64,000 nucleotides of DNA, from NCBI GenBank assembly GCA_037126765.1, contig JBBCBC010000027.1:5294406-5358405 (forward strand). The letters are read 5' to 3'. The notes under the pieces are model-generated. The model was not told the origin of the DNA, did not search any database, and saw nothing but the letters and a program-made list of their open reading frames with translations. The position numbers and the translations under genes were made by a program. The DNA is from Stenogyne calaminthoides. Taxonomy: Eukaryota > Streptophyta > Magnoliopsida > Lamiales > Lamiaceae. Shown here piece after piece: positions 8,961 through 18,539 of the stretch. The first letter of the stretch is position 1; each line of letters opens with the position of its first letter.

Positions 8961-10144
8961 ATGGTTGGGGGCAATCCAAGTAGTCGCACGTATTGTTCCG
9001 AGAGGTGTAAAATGATTAGATGGAGTGTCGAGTCTATTCCAGACGAAATGTTATTTGAAATTCTGCTACGTCTTCCTACTCAAGATATTTATTGAGGCAA
9101 GGCTTGTGTGCCGAAAGTGGTACCATATGACGGGTACCAAAAATTTCATAGAAAAACACCTTGAGCACGCAAGTTATGGAGTTCATGTAGATCCATCTAG
9201 GAATACTGTTTTCATCTGTACTAGAGAAGATGGAGGAGGAGTCGACACATGTAAGCTCAATTACAAATTCGGAAACTCGGTCTGGTCTAGTTGCGATCGA
9301 TGGTTTGATGTGGAGTACAGTAACAAAAGGATCGACAAAATTTATTATGTTACTAACGTTGCGACAAACCAAGCTTTTCGTCTCCCTCTGCATCCTTATA
9401 TGCTTCATTTGCAGGAGTTTATATGCATAGGATATGATGTAGCTTCCAGGACGTATAAAGTGGTTGTAACGTACATGGAGTCGGTACAATGTCAGGTGTT
9501 GTATCCGATCAAAAAATAAAAAAAATGTCAGGTGTTGTATATTAACCGTGGGAGTTGATAAATCATGGAGGATTATTTGTACCAACCATTTATCTGAACT
9601 TGGTAGGATCACAATATTCAGTACAAATACAATCATTACTGAAGGTTTTGTTGATTGGAACAGACATGACAGTGCTAAAATCGTGTGTTTGAATTTAGAG
9701 ACTAAAATAGTTTCAGAGACTCAAGCACCAGTTGTCCTAGAAGAAAGGACTATGTGTTGTTATATTTTCACGGGAAGGTATTTACATTTATTTCATCGAT
9801 GCGGAAAATTGTTGTGGGAAGTTTTTGAGATGAATCCAAAAACTGCTGAATGGAGAAAGTTGCCTAACATTTGCTTGGAGGGCCAAAAGGGCAAGATCGA
9901 AAGGCTTGACTTTAACTTTAAGCATGATGTTGACATCAAACCATGTGGTTGGTTGAAATACCTCGAGGTGTTGGTCTTGAGAGTTATTGTTGTTGACACC
10001 GAACGAAATCGACGTGCTTTCATCATTTTCTATAATCTTATTACATGTGAAATTGATGCTGAAAAACTGTCTACCTCCCGCAGGTACCATTTCCTAGTTA
10101 CACCTCACAAGAACACCATAGTATGGTTGGGTGGACCTCCCTAA
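8961..10144 (+). pseudogene. F-box protein gene, main exon with frameshifts
   Basis: After an acceptor-like ccacag, an ATG opens a frame with a canonical F-box start (about 9016-9095: SIPDEMLFEILLRLPTQDIY). The frame stops at 9094, while the next frame continues it at once with ARLVCRKWYHMTGTKNFIEK, then GVHVDP and a long C-terminal half. A second break occurs near 9500, where a 17-base word (9488-9504) is repeated at 9524-9540 around a 19-base insert carrying a TAA stop. The third frame then runs from about 9548 to 10144 (KSWRIICTNHL, FEMNPKTAEWRKLP, PHKNTIVWLGGPP). F-box proteins are substrate adaptors of SCF ubiquitin ligases; this C-terminal layout matches the plant F-box-associated type. 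Either a recent pseudogene or an assembly with single-base errors. Confidence 0.8.
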
Positions 10145-10148
10145 GTTA

Positions 10149-10389
10149 TACTCCCTCCTTCCTATTTTAAATTGTCCATACTGTTTGGCTCGTGTTTTAG
10201 CTGGCGAATTGTTTATTAGTATTTGAAATGATAAAGAGAATTTTAAGGTGGGGTACGATAGTCATACCCCTCATTTGTTCTACTCCTATTTAAAAGTCAT
10301 TTTATCGTTTCATATACTAATAAACAACTCGTTCACTAAAACACGAGCCGAACAATGAATGGGCAATTTAAAACAGGACGGAGGGAGTA
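10149..10389. mobile_element. Stowaway-type MITE
   Basis: Left end TACTCCCTCCTTCCTATTTT and reverse complement of the right end TACTCCCTCCGTCCTGTTTT form TIRs of about 30 bp, flanked by TA on both sides. The whole element is nearly self-complementary (for example ctcgtgttttagc against actaaaacacgag), so its RNA would fold as a long hairpin. It lies only five bases after the F-box stop codon and would form its 3' UTR. Confidence 0.92.
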
Positions 10390-10494
10390 TAGTTTTCTAT
10401 TTTTAATCCTCACCAATATCCCAAACTTATATTATACGTAGTAGAGTAGACATATGTTCACTTGTTGAAGAAGTTCACTAATTTTGGTCTTTAA

Positions 10495-10863
10495 GGGTAT
10501 GTTTTGTTTTCTAACTATTTCGGCTGGACTTTGGACTTTACAATCTCAAATCCTCATTTATTTTAAAATATAAAGTAAGGATTTTAAAATCCTATTAATC
10601 CTACTCTATTTCATCACCTATTATTACTCTACTTTTTATTATTTCAATACACTCACATCATCTACTTTTTTATTCTCCTTTTTTATTCTCCCAATACACT
10701 CAAAATAATATAATAATATTATATCAATTAACTTTTCCATCATCATACCCTATGAAATCCTACAACTAATATACATCTTAATTATTCATCAAGATTTTGA
10801 AATTTTAGGACTACAAAGTCTAAGATGTTCTACGCCCACTCTAATTCCAAAACAAACATACCC
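10495..10863. mobile_element. TIR MITE, superfamily uncertain
   Basis: Left end GGGTATGTTTTGTTTTC and reverse complement of the right end GGGTATGTTTGTTTTGG are inverted repeats. The interior is AT-rich with no coding signal. The end sequence resembles Tourist or hAT MITEs, but I could not find a convincing target duplication. Confidence 0.65.
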
Positions 10864-11180
10864 AGGATCTTGTATGAATGAATTAGTTATTATGATTATA
10901 GTTGTATTTTGGTTTTGATGCAACATTGATTTGAAGTTGTGTATGGTGGAGGAATGAATATGGAGTGGATACTTGCGTTAGCTTTCGAATTTGCAGGTTG
11001 ATTTACCACATCAAACAAGGAGATTAAAAGACTCTCACACTATGCAGTGTGTATGTTTACCGTTTTAAACTATTGCTTGTTAGCATGCTCTTTTTATTTA
11101 TTTTCCAAATCAGCGCTTTGATACTTGATGAAGATTTAAACTATGCCATTTTGCATTTTGAGCCAAGACAATAAATTGAA
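10864..11180. other. Intergenic, no gene seen
   Basis: No supported coding region. Ordinary AT-rich sequence. Confidence 0.5.
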
Positions 11181-11364
11181 GAGTTGATCTCATGTGCACC
11201 ACATAAATGTGCAACTATTTCAAACAGAAACATGCAACTATGTTTCCATATTAACAATTGCACTTTTATGTGTAAATAAGTCGCACTTTTCAACATAACA
11301 AATTGCATGCTTCTAAAATGCACTATAAGCGCACGGTGCACCCGGGTGCATACAAGACCTAGTC
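11181..11364. mobile_element. Mutator-type MITE with 9-bp target duplication
   Basis: TAAATTGAA is present at 11172-11180 and 11365-11373. The left end GAGTTGATCTCATGTGCACC and the reverse complement of the right end GACTAGGTCTTGTATGCACC are TIRs. The internal sequence contains several TGCA words. The ends resemble those of the elements at 36166-36340 and 2833-4084. Confidence 0.85.
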
Positions 11365-11516
11365 TAAATTGAAAAGTTAAACCACAAACAACACTAAAAT
11401 GAGGTGGGTGCATTGTAGACTGGTTTGTTTAGATTAGATTTTTATATAAGCAATGGAAATGTAGCAACAATAGAATATTGTACTTGTGAGTTTATATTAT
11501 TTACTATTTATGTTTA

Positions 11517-11639
11517 GGGTGTGTTTGCAATCTCATTTGAATAGTGTAGAAGCACTTACTTTAGAAGTTGATTAAATTCAATTTTTTTTAAAATAAGTGC
11601 TTCTAGTTCTAGGGGGTGAGTAGTGTTTGAAAACACCCC
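11517..11639. mobile_element. Tourist-like MITE, TTA target site
   Basis: TTA lies at 11514-11516 and 11640-11642. The ends GGGTGTGTTTGCAA and (reverse complement) GGGGTGTTTTCAAA are inverted repeats, and an internal pair (agaagcactta / taagtgcttct) makes a second hairpin. Typical of PIF/Harbinger-derived MITEs. Confidence 0.7.
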
Positions 11640-11665
11640 TTAGTTTTGTGAAACGTTAGCTTCTT

Positions 11666-11845
11666 TTCTGCAAAAAAATATTTCTCGGTATTTTCATATT
11701 TTTATTCTATTTCAGTCTTTTTCATTTTACAGGTTAGTTCATTTTATATATGTCAAGATTCTGCAAAAAAATATTTCTCGGAGATGTTATTTTCAAATTT
11801 TTTATTCTACTTCAGTCTCTTCGTTTTACACCTATGTCAAGATTG
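11666..11845. repeat. About 93-bp direct repeat, two diverged copies
   Basis: Both copies start with TTCTGCAAAAAAATATTTCT and share TTTTATTCTA(T/C)TTCAGTCT and the TGTCAAGATT word. They are roughly 80% alike. Confidence 0.75.
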
Positions 11846-12030
11846 AAGGATACAACAATAAACATCCACTTGTTCACTTTCAAAAGCTAAATATACAATT
11901 ACGCTTTAAAGATAAATATACAATTAAGCTTAATCTTTTATAGATGCAATTGGTTAAAAGTTTATGCACCAATGATCTCAAAATCATACCTATTAAGCTT
12001 AAGCTTAGCTTAAGCTCAACATCATACCTA

Positions 12031-12118
12031 TTAAGCTCAGCAGATCAGATCTCAAAATCATACTTATTAAGCTCAGCAGATCAGATCTCAAAATCATACT
12101 TATTAAGCTCAGCAGATC
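12031..12118. repeat. 36-bp tandem repeat, about 2.4 copies
   Basis: The unit begins TTAAGCTCAGCAGATCAGAT. Copies at 12031-12066 and 12067-12102 are identical, followed by a partial third. The unit is a multiple of three, so the short frame at 11944-12147 shows a 12-residue repeat (YLLSSADQISKS); I see no reason to treat that as a protein. A degenerate precursor copy lies just upstream. Confidence 0.92.
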
Positions 12119-12187
12119 CTTGTCTTGTACTTAATGGGGTCAGCTGAAACTAAGTCCATTGCTCACATGCTTATATTAATTGCATTC

Positions 12188-12260
12188 AATAAAAATCTTT
12201 TAGAGTAAATTTCATATTGCAATAATCGCAAAAATCTTTTAGAGTAAATTTCATATTGCA
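12188..12260. repeat. Direct repeat of about 32 bp
   Basis: AAAAATCTTTTAGAGTAAAT and the following TTCATATTGCAAT occur twice, about 38 bases apart. Confidence 0.85.
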
Positions 12261-13156
12261 ATGGTGGAGGTTAGTGTTCTCTTTTTTCTCCACATTTAGA
12301 AGCATATTCATTATATTTTACTAGAGAACCACATTTATGATTTTGATCAAATTCATCTCGACTTTATGAATAATTTGTTTGTTAATCTAAACTACGTTAA
12401 ACGACTACATAAGATTTAAGCATACATGAATTTTGCTAATAGGGTGTCAAAAGAGTATGGACTACATGAGAGGACAAAGTGAGTTGTTTGACATTGAGTC
12501 ACATTTGCACACACTTTTTTATTTTTAACGGTAAAATAAAAATTTTATTGAAACCTCCAAATGTAACCCAAAATACAAGTTATAGTCCCGGGTTGCATTA
12601 AAAATGCTGTTACACAGATACCAAATGGTAAAATAAACATTTGTACACACTTATTGCACGATGCCGTAAATTAGATTCATATAGTAATATCATTATATTT
12701 ACTCAGACCATTTAATGCACAACTAGAATATATGAAAGGAAGATTTTTTAATGAATTAATTTTCGATTGTTGTTTCTACACAATAACCAAAAAGGAGAAT
12801 ATTGTGTTCAGTGGCGGTTGGGAGTGCAACATATAAGCAATGAATAAAGAATGGTAAAATATTTAGTTGAATGAATGTTTATTCACAGTTTTGAATTTCT
12901 AAAAAAATGCACCAATTCTTCTATTTACATTAATTCACACCCCAAGTGGATGATAAAGATCTTTTCTTCAACTTAATGGTCAGAAGGAATTTTCTGAAAC
13001 CATCAATAATTCTCTGTACATCTAAAATTCTCTATCTTTTTTATATGTTCACTCTTATTAGCAACACATTCACATCATTACTCAACTTTCAGCCCTTTAT
13101 TGTAATGAAACTTATCGCAACCCTGTTAAAAAGGGGAAAAAACACTTCAACACTAG
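12261..13156. other. Intergenic, no gene seen
   Basis: AT-rich sequence with no recognisable protein, RNA gene or bounded repeat. Confidence 0.5.
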
Positions 13157-13568
13157 TAAGGACATGTTTGGCTAAGCTTACTTTAAACATTTCGTAAGCT
13201 CTAACATCACATGTCATTAAAATGTTTGACTAATAAATTTATAAGCTCTTTAATAATAAAAAAAAAATTGTCATTTTAATTTTAATATAAAATAATAAAT
13301 GGATATAACTATTTTTTAATGTTGAGGTGGGGATAGGGTGGAAGCGAGAGTGCGGGTTTGGACTGATTGGTATTGGGTGTGATTAACAAAATCAGTTGAG
13401 TTATTCTAACTTATTTTTTGGAGTTTATAAATTGTAAAGGAGCTTATTTTAAATTTTATAAATTATTAAATATTTTTTTTATCACACGTTTTTATAGACC
13501 TTATAAACTTCTAGATAGTTTATTAACTATTTTATTGAGATTATTAGCTTAACCAAACACGCTCTTAA
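13157..13568. mobile_element. Tourist-like (PIF/Harbinger) MITE, TAA target site
   Basis: TAA occurs at 13157-13159 and 13566-13568. The left end reads TAAGGACATGTTTGGCTAAG and the reverse complement of the right end TTAAGAGCGTGTTTGGTTAA. Non-coding, AT-rich, with internal complementary words (ataagctcttt, taaacttctagatag). Confidence 0.75.
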
Positions 13569-13821
13569 AATCAATCCAAACAACTCCTATCAATTTTGCT
13601 AATATATTTGTTATAGAGCTGTAAATAAGTCAAGTCGAGTCAAAATTGATGTTGCTCAAGCTTTTTTGAAGTTTTATCGAGTTTTGATAATTATGCTTGA
13701 GTTTGTTTGATATTTAACCTAGTTGAGCTCAAACAAGCTTCAATCGAACCGAGCTTGTGTAGTTTTACATTCTTACATTTATTTTATCTTTTTTTTTTTA
13801 CTTATCGAGTTCAAACCGAAT
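13569..13821. other. Repeat-derived spacer before the gypsy element
   Basis: Contains runs such as caagtcgagtc and caatcgaaccgagctt, of a type found in many decayed plant repeats. No coding signal. Confidence 0.4.
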
Positions 13822-14484
13822 TGTAATGTCCTAGATAAATAAACCAGCGTAAACCTCAAAATCACCACAAGAGTTCAACAACTCAATACATCCAACAAAA
13901 TACGCAAAACAGAGTATAGCAAAATAAACGAAAGTTTCATAGAAAATGAACCACAACGTCGCGATCGAATCTGTAACCTGAAAATGGAGGGTTGCGTATT
14001 AGGATTGATTCATCAATACGAATAATCGTAAGAGATGAATTAACTCACATCAACACTCATGATAAAGAAGCTCTCAAGAATTATCAATATGGCCATGAAT
14101 TTGGTAATTTCTGTAGAAACAGGGTAGGGGATATTAGTGAGATGAATGTGGGAAAATATCGAGAGCAAAAGCTTGAGGATTATACCTCATACACAACACA
14201 CGTTTTCTGTCACTGCTCCATTCCCCTTATACCGTCGCTGATGGAGGGAGCACTACTGGTGTCAGAAGGTACGAATCCTTTATGGTGACCGTTGATTGAT
14301 TACGGTAGACGAACGGCGATCTGAGAAAAAGAGGAGAATAAGTAAAAGGGCCGCAACAAGGAAGTTGGGCCAGCAAGACAACAAGAGGGCATAACGGGCC
14401 GAAGAGCGAAGTGGGCCGCGAATTTATTGAGCCCAGGGAAAGCTAACGGTAACTAAAAAGATGCGATTTATTGAAGATGCGACA
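13822..14484 (-). repeat. 3' LTR of the gypsy element (left copy)
   Basis: About 663 bp, starts TGTAATGTCCTAGATAAAT and ends GATGCGACA on the plus strand. Nearly identical to 27238-27901, differing by scattered substitutions. Confidence 0.92.
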
Positions 14485-14496
14485 ATACCCCCTTCT
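14485..14496 (-). other. Polypurine tract of the gypsy element
   Basis: On the minus strand GAGAAGGGGG directly precedes the LTR (plus strand ccccccttctc region). This is the expected plus-strand primer position for reverse transcription. Confidence 0.7.
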
Positions 14497-15276
14497 CAAA
14501 CATAACTTGTCCTGAAGTTGTAATCGAAGGAAATCTCACCTTAATCACTTCTGCATCTTCCCAGGTGGCTGTTTCAGCAGTAGCATTACTCCAATGGATT
14601 AACAATTGATTCACGGAGCGGTTTCTCTTCTTGATGGTTCGTCGAGCTAAGATTGCCACAGGTATGACCATTGCTTCACCTTCATCATTGATATCTGGTA
14701 GCTTATCCTGTGGAGAGTATTTATTCTTGATTTTTTCTTGAGTTGAGAGACATGAAACACAGGGTGTAGACGACTTCTCTCTGGAAGTTTGAGCTTGTAC
14801 GCCACTGCCCCTATTTTCTCAATGATTTGGTAGGGTCCAAAGTACTTCACTGAGAGTTTAGTTTATCTTCTTAGTTGATCTGGGACGTTTCTGAATGGCT
14901 GCATCCTTAAGTATACCCAATCCCCAATTTCAAATTGCCTCTCTGATCTGTGGAGATCAGCATAATGCCTCATGCTGTCAATAGCAGATTGTAAGTTCTC
15001 CTTTAAAACTTGTACCATTCTTTGCCTTTCAATGAGAACCTCCCCAGCTGCATCTGAACTCCCTTGTAAATAAGGCCCCAAACCAACTTGTGCCGGTTTG
15101 TAACCATATAGAGCTTCAAATGGTGTCATTTGGATAGATTGGTGATAACTAGTATTGTACCACCGTTCAGCAAGAGGTAGCCAATCTGTCCATTTGCTTG
15201 GTTTGAGATGAGTCATACACCTCAGATATGTCTCAAGACACCTATTGACTCTTTCACTTTGACCATCAGTCTGCGG
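14497..15276 (-). pseudogene. Gypsy pol C-terminus: integrase end and chromodomain
   Basis: Reading right to left: 15276-15220 gives the integrase core motif TPQTDGQSERVNRCLETYL, then MTHLKPSKWTDWLPLAERWY, MTPFEALYGYKP, a GDWVYLRMQPF segment (GPY/F-type region), KYFGPYQIIEKIGAVAYKL, RLHPVFHVSQLK, and finally a chromodomain-like VAILARRTIKKRNRSVNQLL with WSNATAETATWEDAEVIKVR. Chromodomains steer chromovirus integration toward particular chromatin. The frame shifts at about 14860 and again near 14660, so the C-terminus is broken. The N-terminal part of the same integrase resumes at 23476, beyond the copia insertion. Confidence 0.88.
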
Positions 15277-17033
15277 TGTTGGGATTATACTGAAAAGTAT
15301 GCTTTTTACTTTGTATAATCGAAACCAATTTTTCTTATTATTTATGAAATAAATAGTTTATCACCGATGCTTTAAATATGATTGAATGTTATATATATTT
15401 ATTTTTATAATCTGTTCAATAATTCGCACGCGTGTTAATCAGAGTTAATTTAGTGATACCGATCACGTAAGATTAAATTAAATACCTAAATGTACGCCAT
15501 TCACGACCTAGATGGAAATGAACAACCATCGCGAAAGGTTGAGGTGTAAGGCCTTGTACACTAGTGCATGATCGATGCTAATGAATAGGACCTACGGAGG
15601 ATAAGTTCTTCAATCAAAGGAAGAATTAGACCTCAACTTAACCTTCGTCCCTTAAATAGATCACGATTGGTAACTATTGCTTTGACTTATCATGGGTAGC
15701 GAATCGAGAGAGATTCAATACTTTTTATCTTGGGCAATATTATTGGTCACATGTGATTGCTAAGATTTAATACTTGTGCAAGTACGCTTGCTTGATTTGC
15801 CCCTTGGGAGGTTCATAAGTTTTATCATACCAAATCTTGCAAGGGAATTAGTTTTCGGTATGGATAATAATGTTGAACCGCTTCTTCTACCAAGGACAAA
15901 AAGATGTTAATTAACGAAAGCTATTTCAAAGGGCTTGAATTAATTAATGGGCTAGATAATCTTAAACACGGAAATAATGACCGGAGCCATATTGACCGTT
16001 ATGGGTTAAGATGGATGGTCTGATATTAATTATGTAGTGGGATTAATTAATATTTATGGGCTTGAATTATATTATGGCTCAATATTAGATATTCAAGATC
16101 CATTAGAAGGTCAAATCTTAATTCTCCTAAAGGCCCCCTGAGTAGCCCAACAAATAGTCCAATGACTGAAAAGGTGATTAAAATAAAATAAATATTGTTG
16201 CTTAATGTTTCCTCAAATTTTCGAAATATATGGATAAAAGAGGGAGAAAAATTTTCTTTGAATTTTGTTATGGAATGAAGATATGTATTCTTGGAATACA
16301 AGATTATCTCATTAAATTCAAGAAATCTCCCACTTGGTTATCTATGTAGAAGATTTCGAAATTTTGAAAATATAGTGGGCAAGAAAGATTTTCTTGAAAA
16401 GATATTATGGAAGATATGTATTTCTTGAAATACAAGAATATCTCATAAATTCAAGAAGATCCAAATCTTGGATTCTTGTACACAAATTTTCGAAAATAAT
16501 CCATAATAGAGGGAGGTGGGATTTTTTGTGGAATATTTTAATTATGGGAAAAATAATATAAAGATATATTCAAGATTTCTTGGTGACCAAGAAAAGTCTT
16601 TTCCCACATTGAAATATCACCAAAATTTCGACCACCTCCTATCCTATAAATAGGGGATGATTAGTTCATTCTCAAGTACAATTCCATGTGCTGAAAATAT
16701 TAGCAAATCCACATAAGTGGTGCAACAAAGTTTATTTTTTTCCTTTTGTTAATTGTTCGTGAGTATCCTTCCACCGGATTGTCGAACAAGGGCTAAGGGA
16801 ATACTTGGGAAGTCCTTTTGGTTAGTCCGTCCGACCAAAGCCATCCATCCCGGAGGTACGCTCACGTAAACCCGTAGATTCCGCGTCGTGGGTTTTACGT
16901 GGGTTTTTATAATGATATGTTGTTGCAATTATTATTTGAATTAATATAGATTAATTCATGCTAGTAATAATTAATGAATTAAATTTGTACTTAAATATTC
17001 ACCCGAATAGATCGGTGAACTCATTCCCCAACA
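15277..17033 (+). repeat. 5' LTR of the nested copia element
   Basis: About 1757 bp, TGTTGGGATTATACTGAAAA to TCATTCCCCAACA. Contains a TATA-like tcctataaatagggg near 16641-16655 as a likely LTR promoter, repeated in the other LTR near 23101. Confidence 0.92.
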
Positions 17034-17034
17034 A

Positions 17035-17047
17035 TCGTATCGAGCCC
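17035..17047 (+). other. Primer binding site of the copia element
   Basis: TCGTATCGAGCCC follows the LTR by one base and matches most of the usual initiator-Met tRNA site (TGGTATCAGAGC) with substitutions and a missing base. Confidence 0.6.
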
Positions 17048-18539
17048 TTTGTAAATTGTAATTTAATTCGTGGACATTAAATTTGAAATTGGATAGTAGA
17101 ATTGTTAGATCTGCTTTTGCGTGTATCCAATTGTCATGGATTTTAATGTTTTATTTTGCATACATATAAACCGTGGTTTTTAATTCGATCGCTCGATTTG
17201 TTTTTGCCGCGAGAAAATCCACGAGTTTAGATTTGTTTGATGTAATCAATAATAAATTAGTCAGATCGGTTTATTTATTTTTTGTAAATAAATGTCTCAA
17301 AAAAGACCTAACCCACTCTTTCACTTTGACCATCGAACGGGTGGCGCCGAGATGATGGCAAATCATGTTCAACTCCACCATAAATTTAAATAATGACCTC
17401 CAAAAAGTATTTTTTTTCGGAACACCATCTCTATCACGTTTTTTCAAGATAATTAAACCATCTCGGATAATTTATCCAATATGTTTATTTTTTGTTTTGT
17501 TTGATTTATTTGGCGGTTTGATTTAATTTGTTTAAATGTGTTTGCATGAGAGTTTCAACTTCAAAATTACTAAGTATGTTTTAAATAATTAATTGACAAT
17601 TTTATTCCTATAATAAAATTGAATTAATTTTGACCTCCATGATTTATTTATTTGTGAATTCTTTTGAGAAATTTCCCCCAAATGGATGGTCAAAAGATAG
17701 GTTTCACATGAATGAATTCCAAAAAGGATGATTGTGGGTTATTACTAATGGCGGCGATGACCCTCCCTACGAGGCTCGATCAAAGCGAAATAGTAATCAA
17801 TTTAATCATGGTTATTACTTAGGTATAAAATTGATATGCATATATTTCTCCAAGTCCCCTTTTTATATTGGTCAAGTGGTTTTTAACTGGATATTAAGGG
17901 TTTGTAATCGTTTTGTTTGTAACCCGCTTGAATGTGTTTAAATAATGACCCACCCAACGTGACTTATTTAAACTGCTTTTGAGATGTTGGGCGATGCATG
18001 TTCATATTTTTTTTTTAGATTTTAAATACGATGGCATGTGATCGAATCATGTGATATGCTTATGCTATTGCATATAGTTGTTTATTTCAAGTATGTCGCT
18101 ACCTTTTAATCCACCGTTATTATACTTAAAGTCAATACAATATGGAAACTATATTGATTGAAAATTATAATTGTCCTAATCGCATAAAATTTTGACACAC
18201 CAAAATCGATTTTTGACGAGTCAAAACACGCGGACTCTTCACCTTAAGAGATGTCGCCTGAAAATGGTGGAGGGCAAACCCGTATTATGTCCTCAAAGTA
18301 GATGGCCCATCAATAAACTTGAGAATCTGTGTTGAGACTCATTTGAATTTGCACTTCGCCCAAAAGGTTTTTGAGCATTTTTGGCCTCGCTAATTAATTT
18401 GTTGCAAGCTTTTGTCCTCACACAGAAATGATGATAAGGCACCAAACTCAAGCTTTGATTTTGAAGTGGTCCGCCTTCATCTTCTAGGCCAAGGGTAGGC
18501 AAGATAAAAAGAAGAGGACCAAAGACCATAAGCAATAAA
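17048..18539 (+). other. Copia leader and decayed gag zone
   Basis: The gag gene is expected here, but I cannot recognise a clear gag domain. Short frames are broken by indels. At 17315-17440 lies a piece resembling the gypsy integrase (separate entry). The final 250 bases (18290-18540) look coding-like, without a recognisable motif. Confidence 0.5.
17315..17440 (-). other. Gypsy integrase fragment inside the copia leader
   Basis: The plus-strand word CTCTTTCACTTTGACCATC also occurs at about 15250-15270, left of the copia insertion point. The following words (gttcaactccacc, tgacctccaaaa, ttcggaacaccat, ctctatcac) recur in the same order at about 23500-23560, right of it. The fragment therefore bridges the site that the copia insertion split in the outer element, and must come from another, uninterrupted gypsy copy or from a template switch. 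Confidence 0.65.

Noticed and set aside
9076..9636. A 186-codon frame on the minus strand
   Set aside because: Antisense shadow of the F-box exon, which has clear family motifs on the plus strand.
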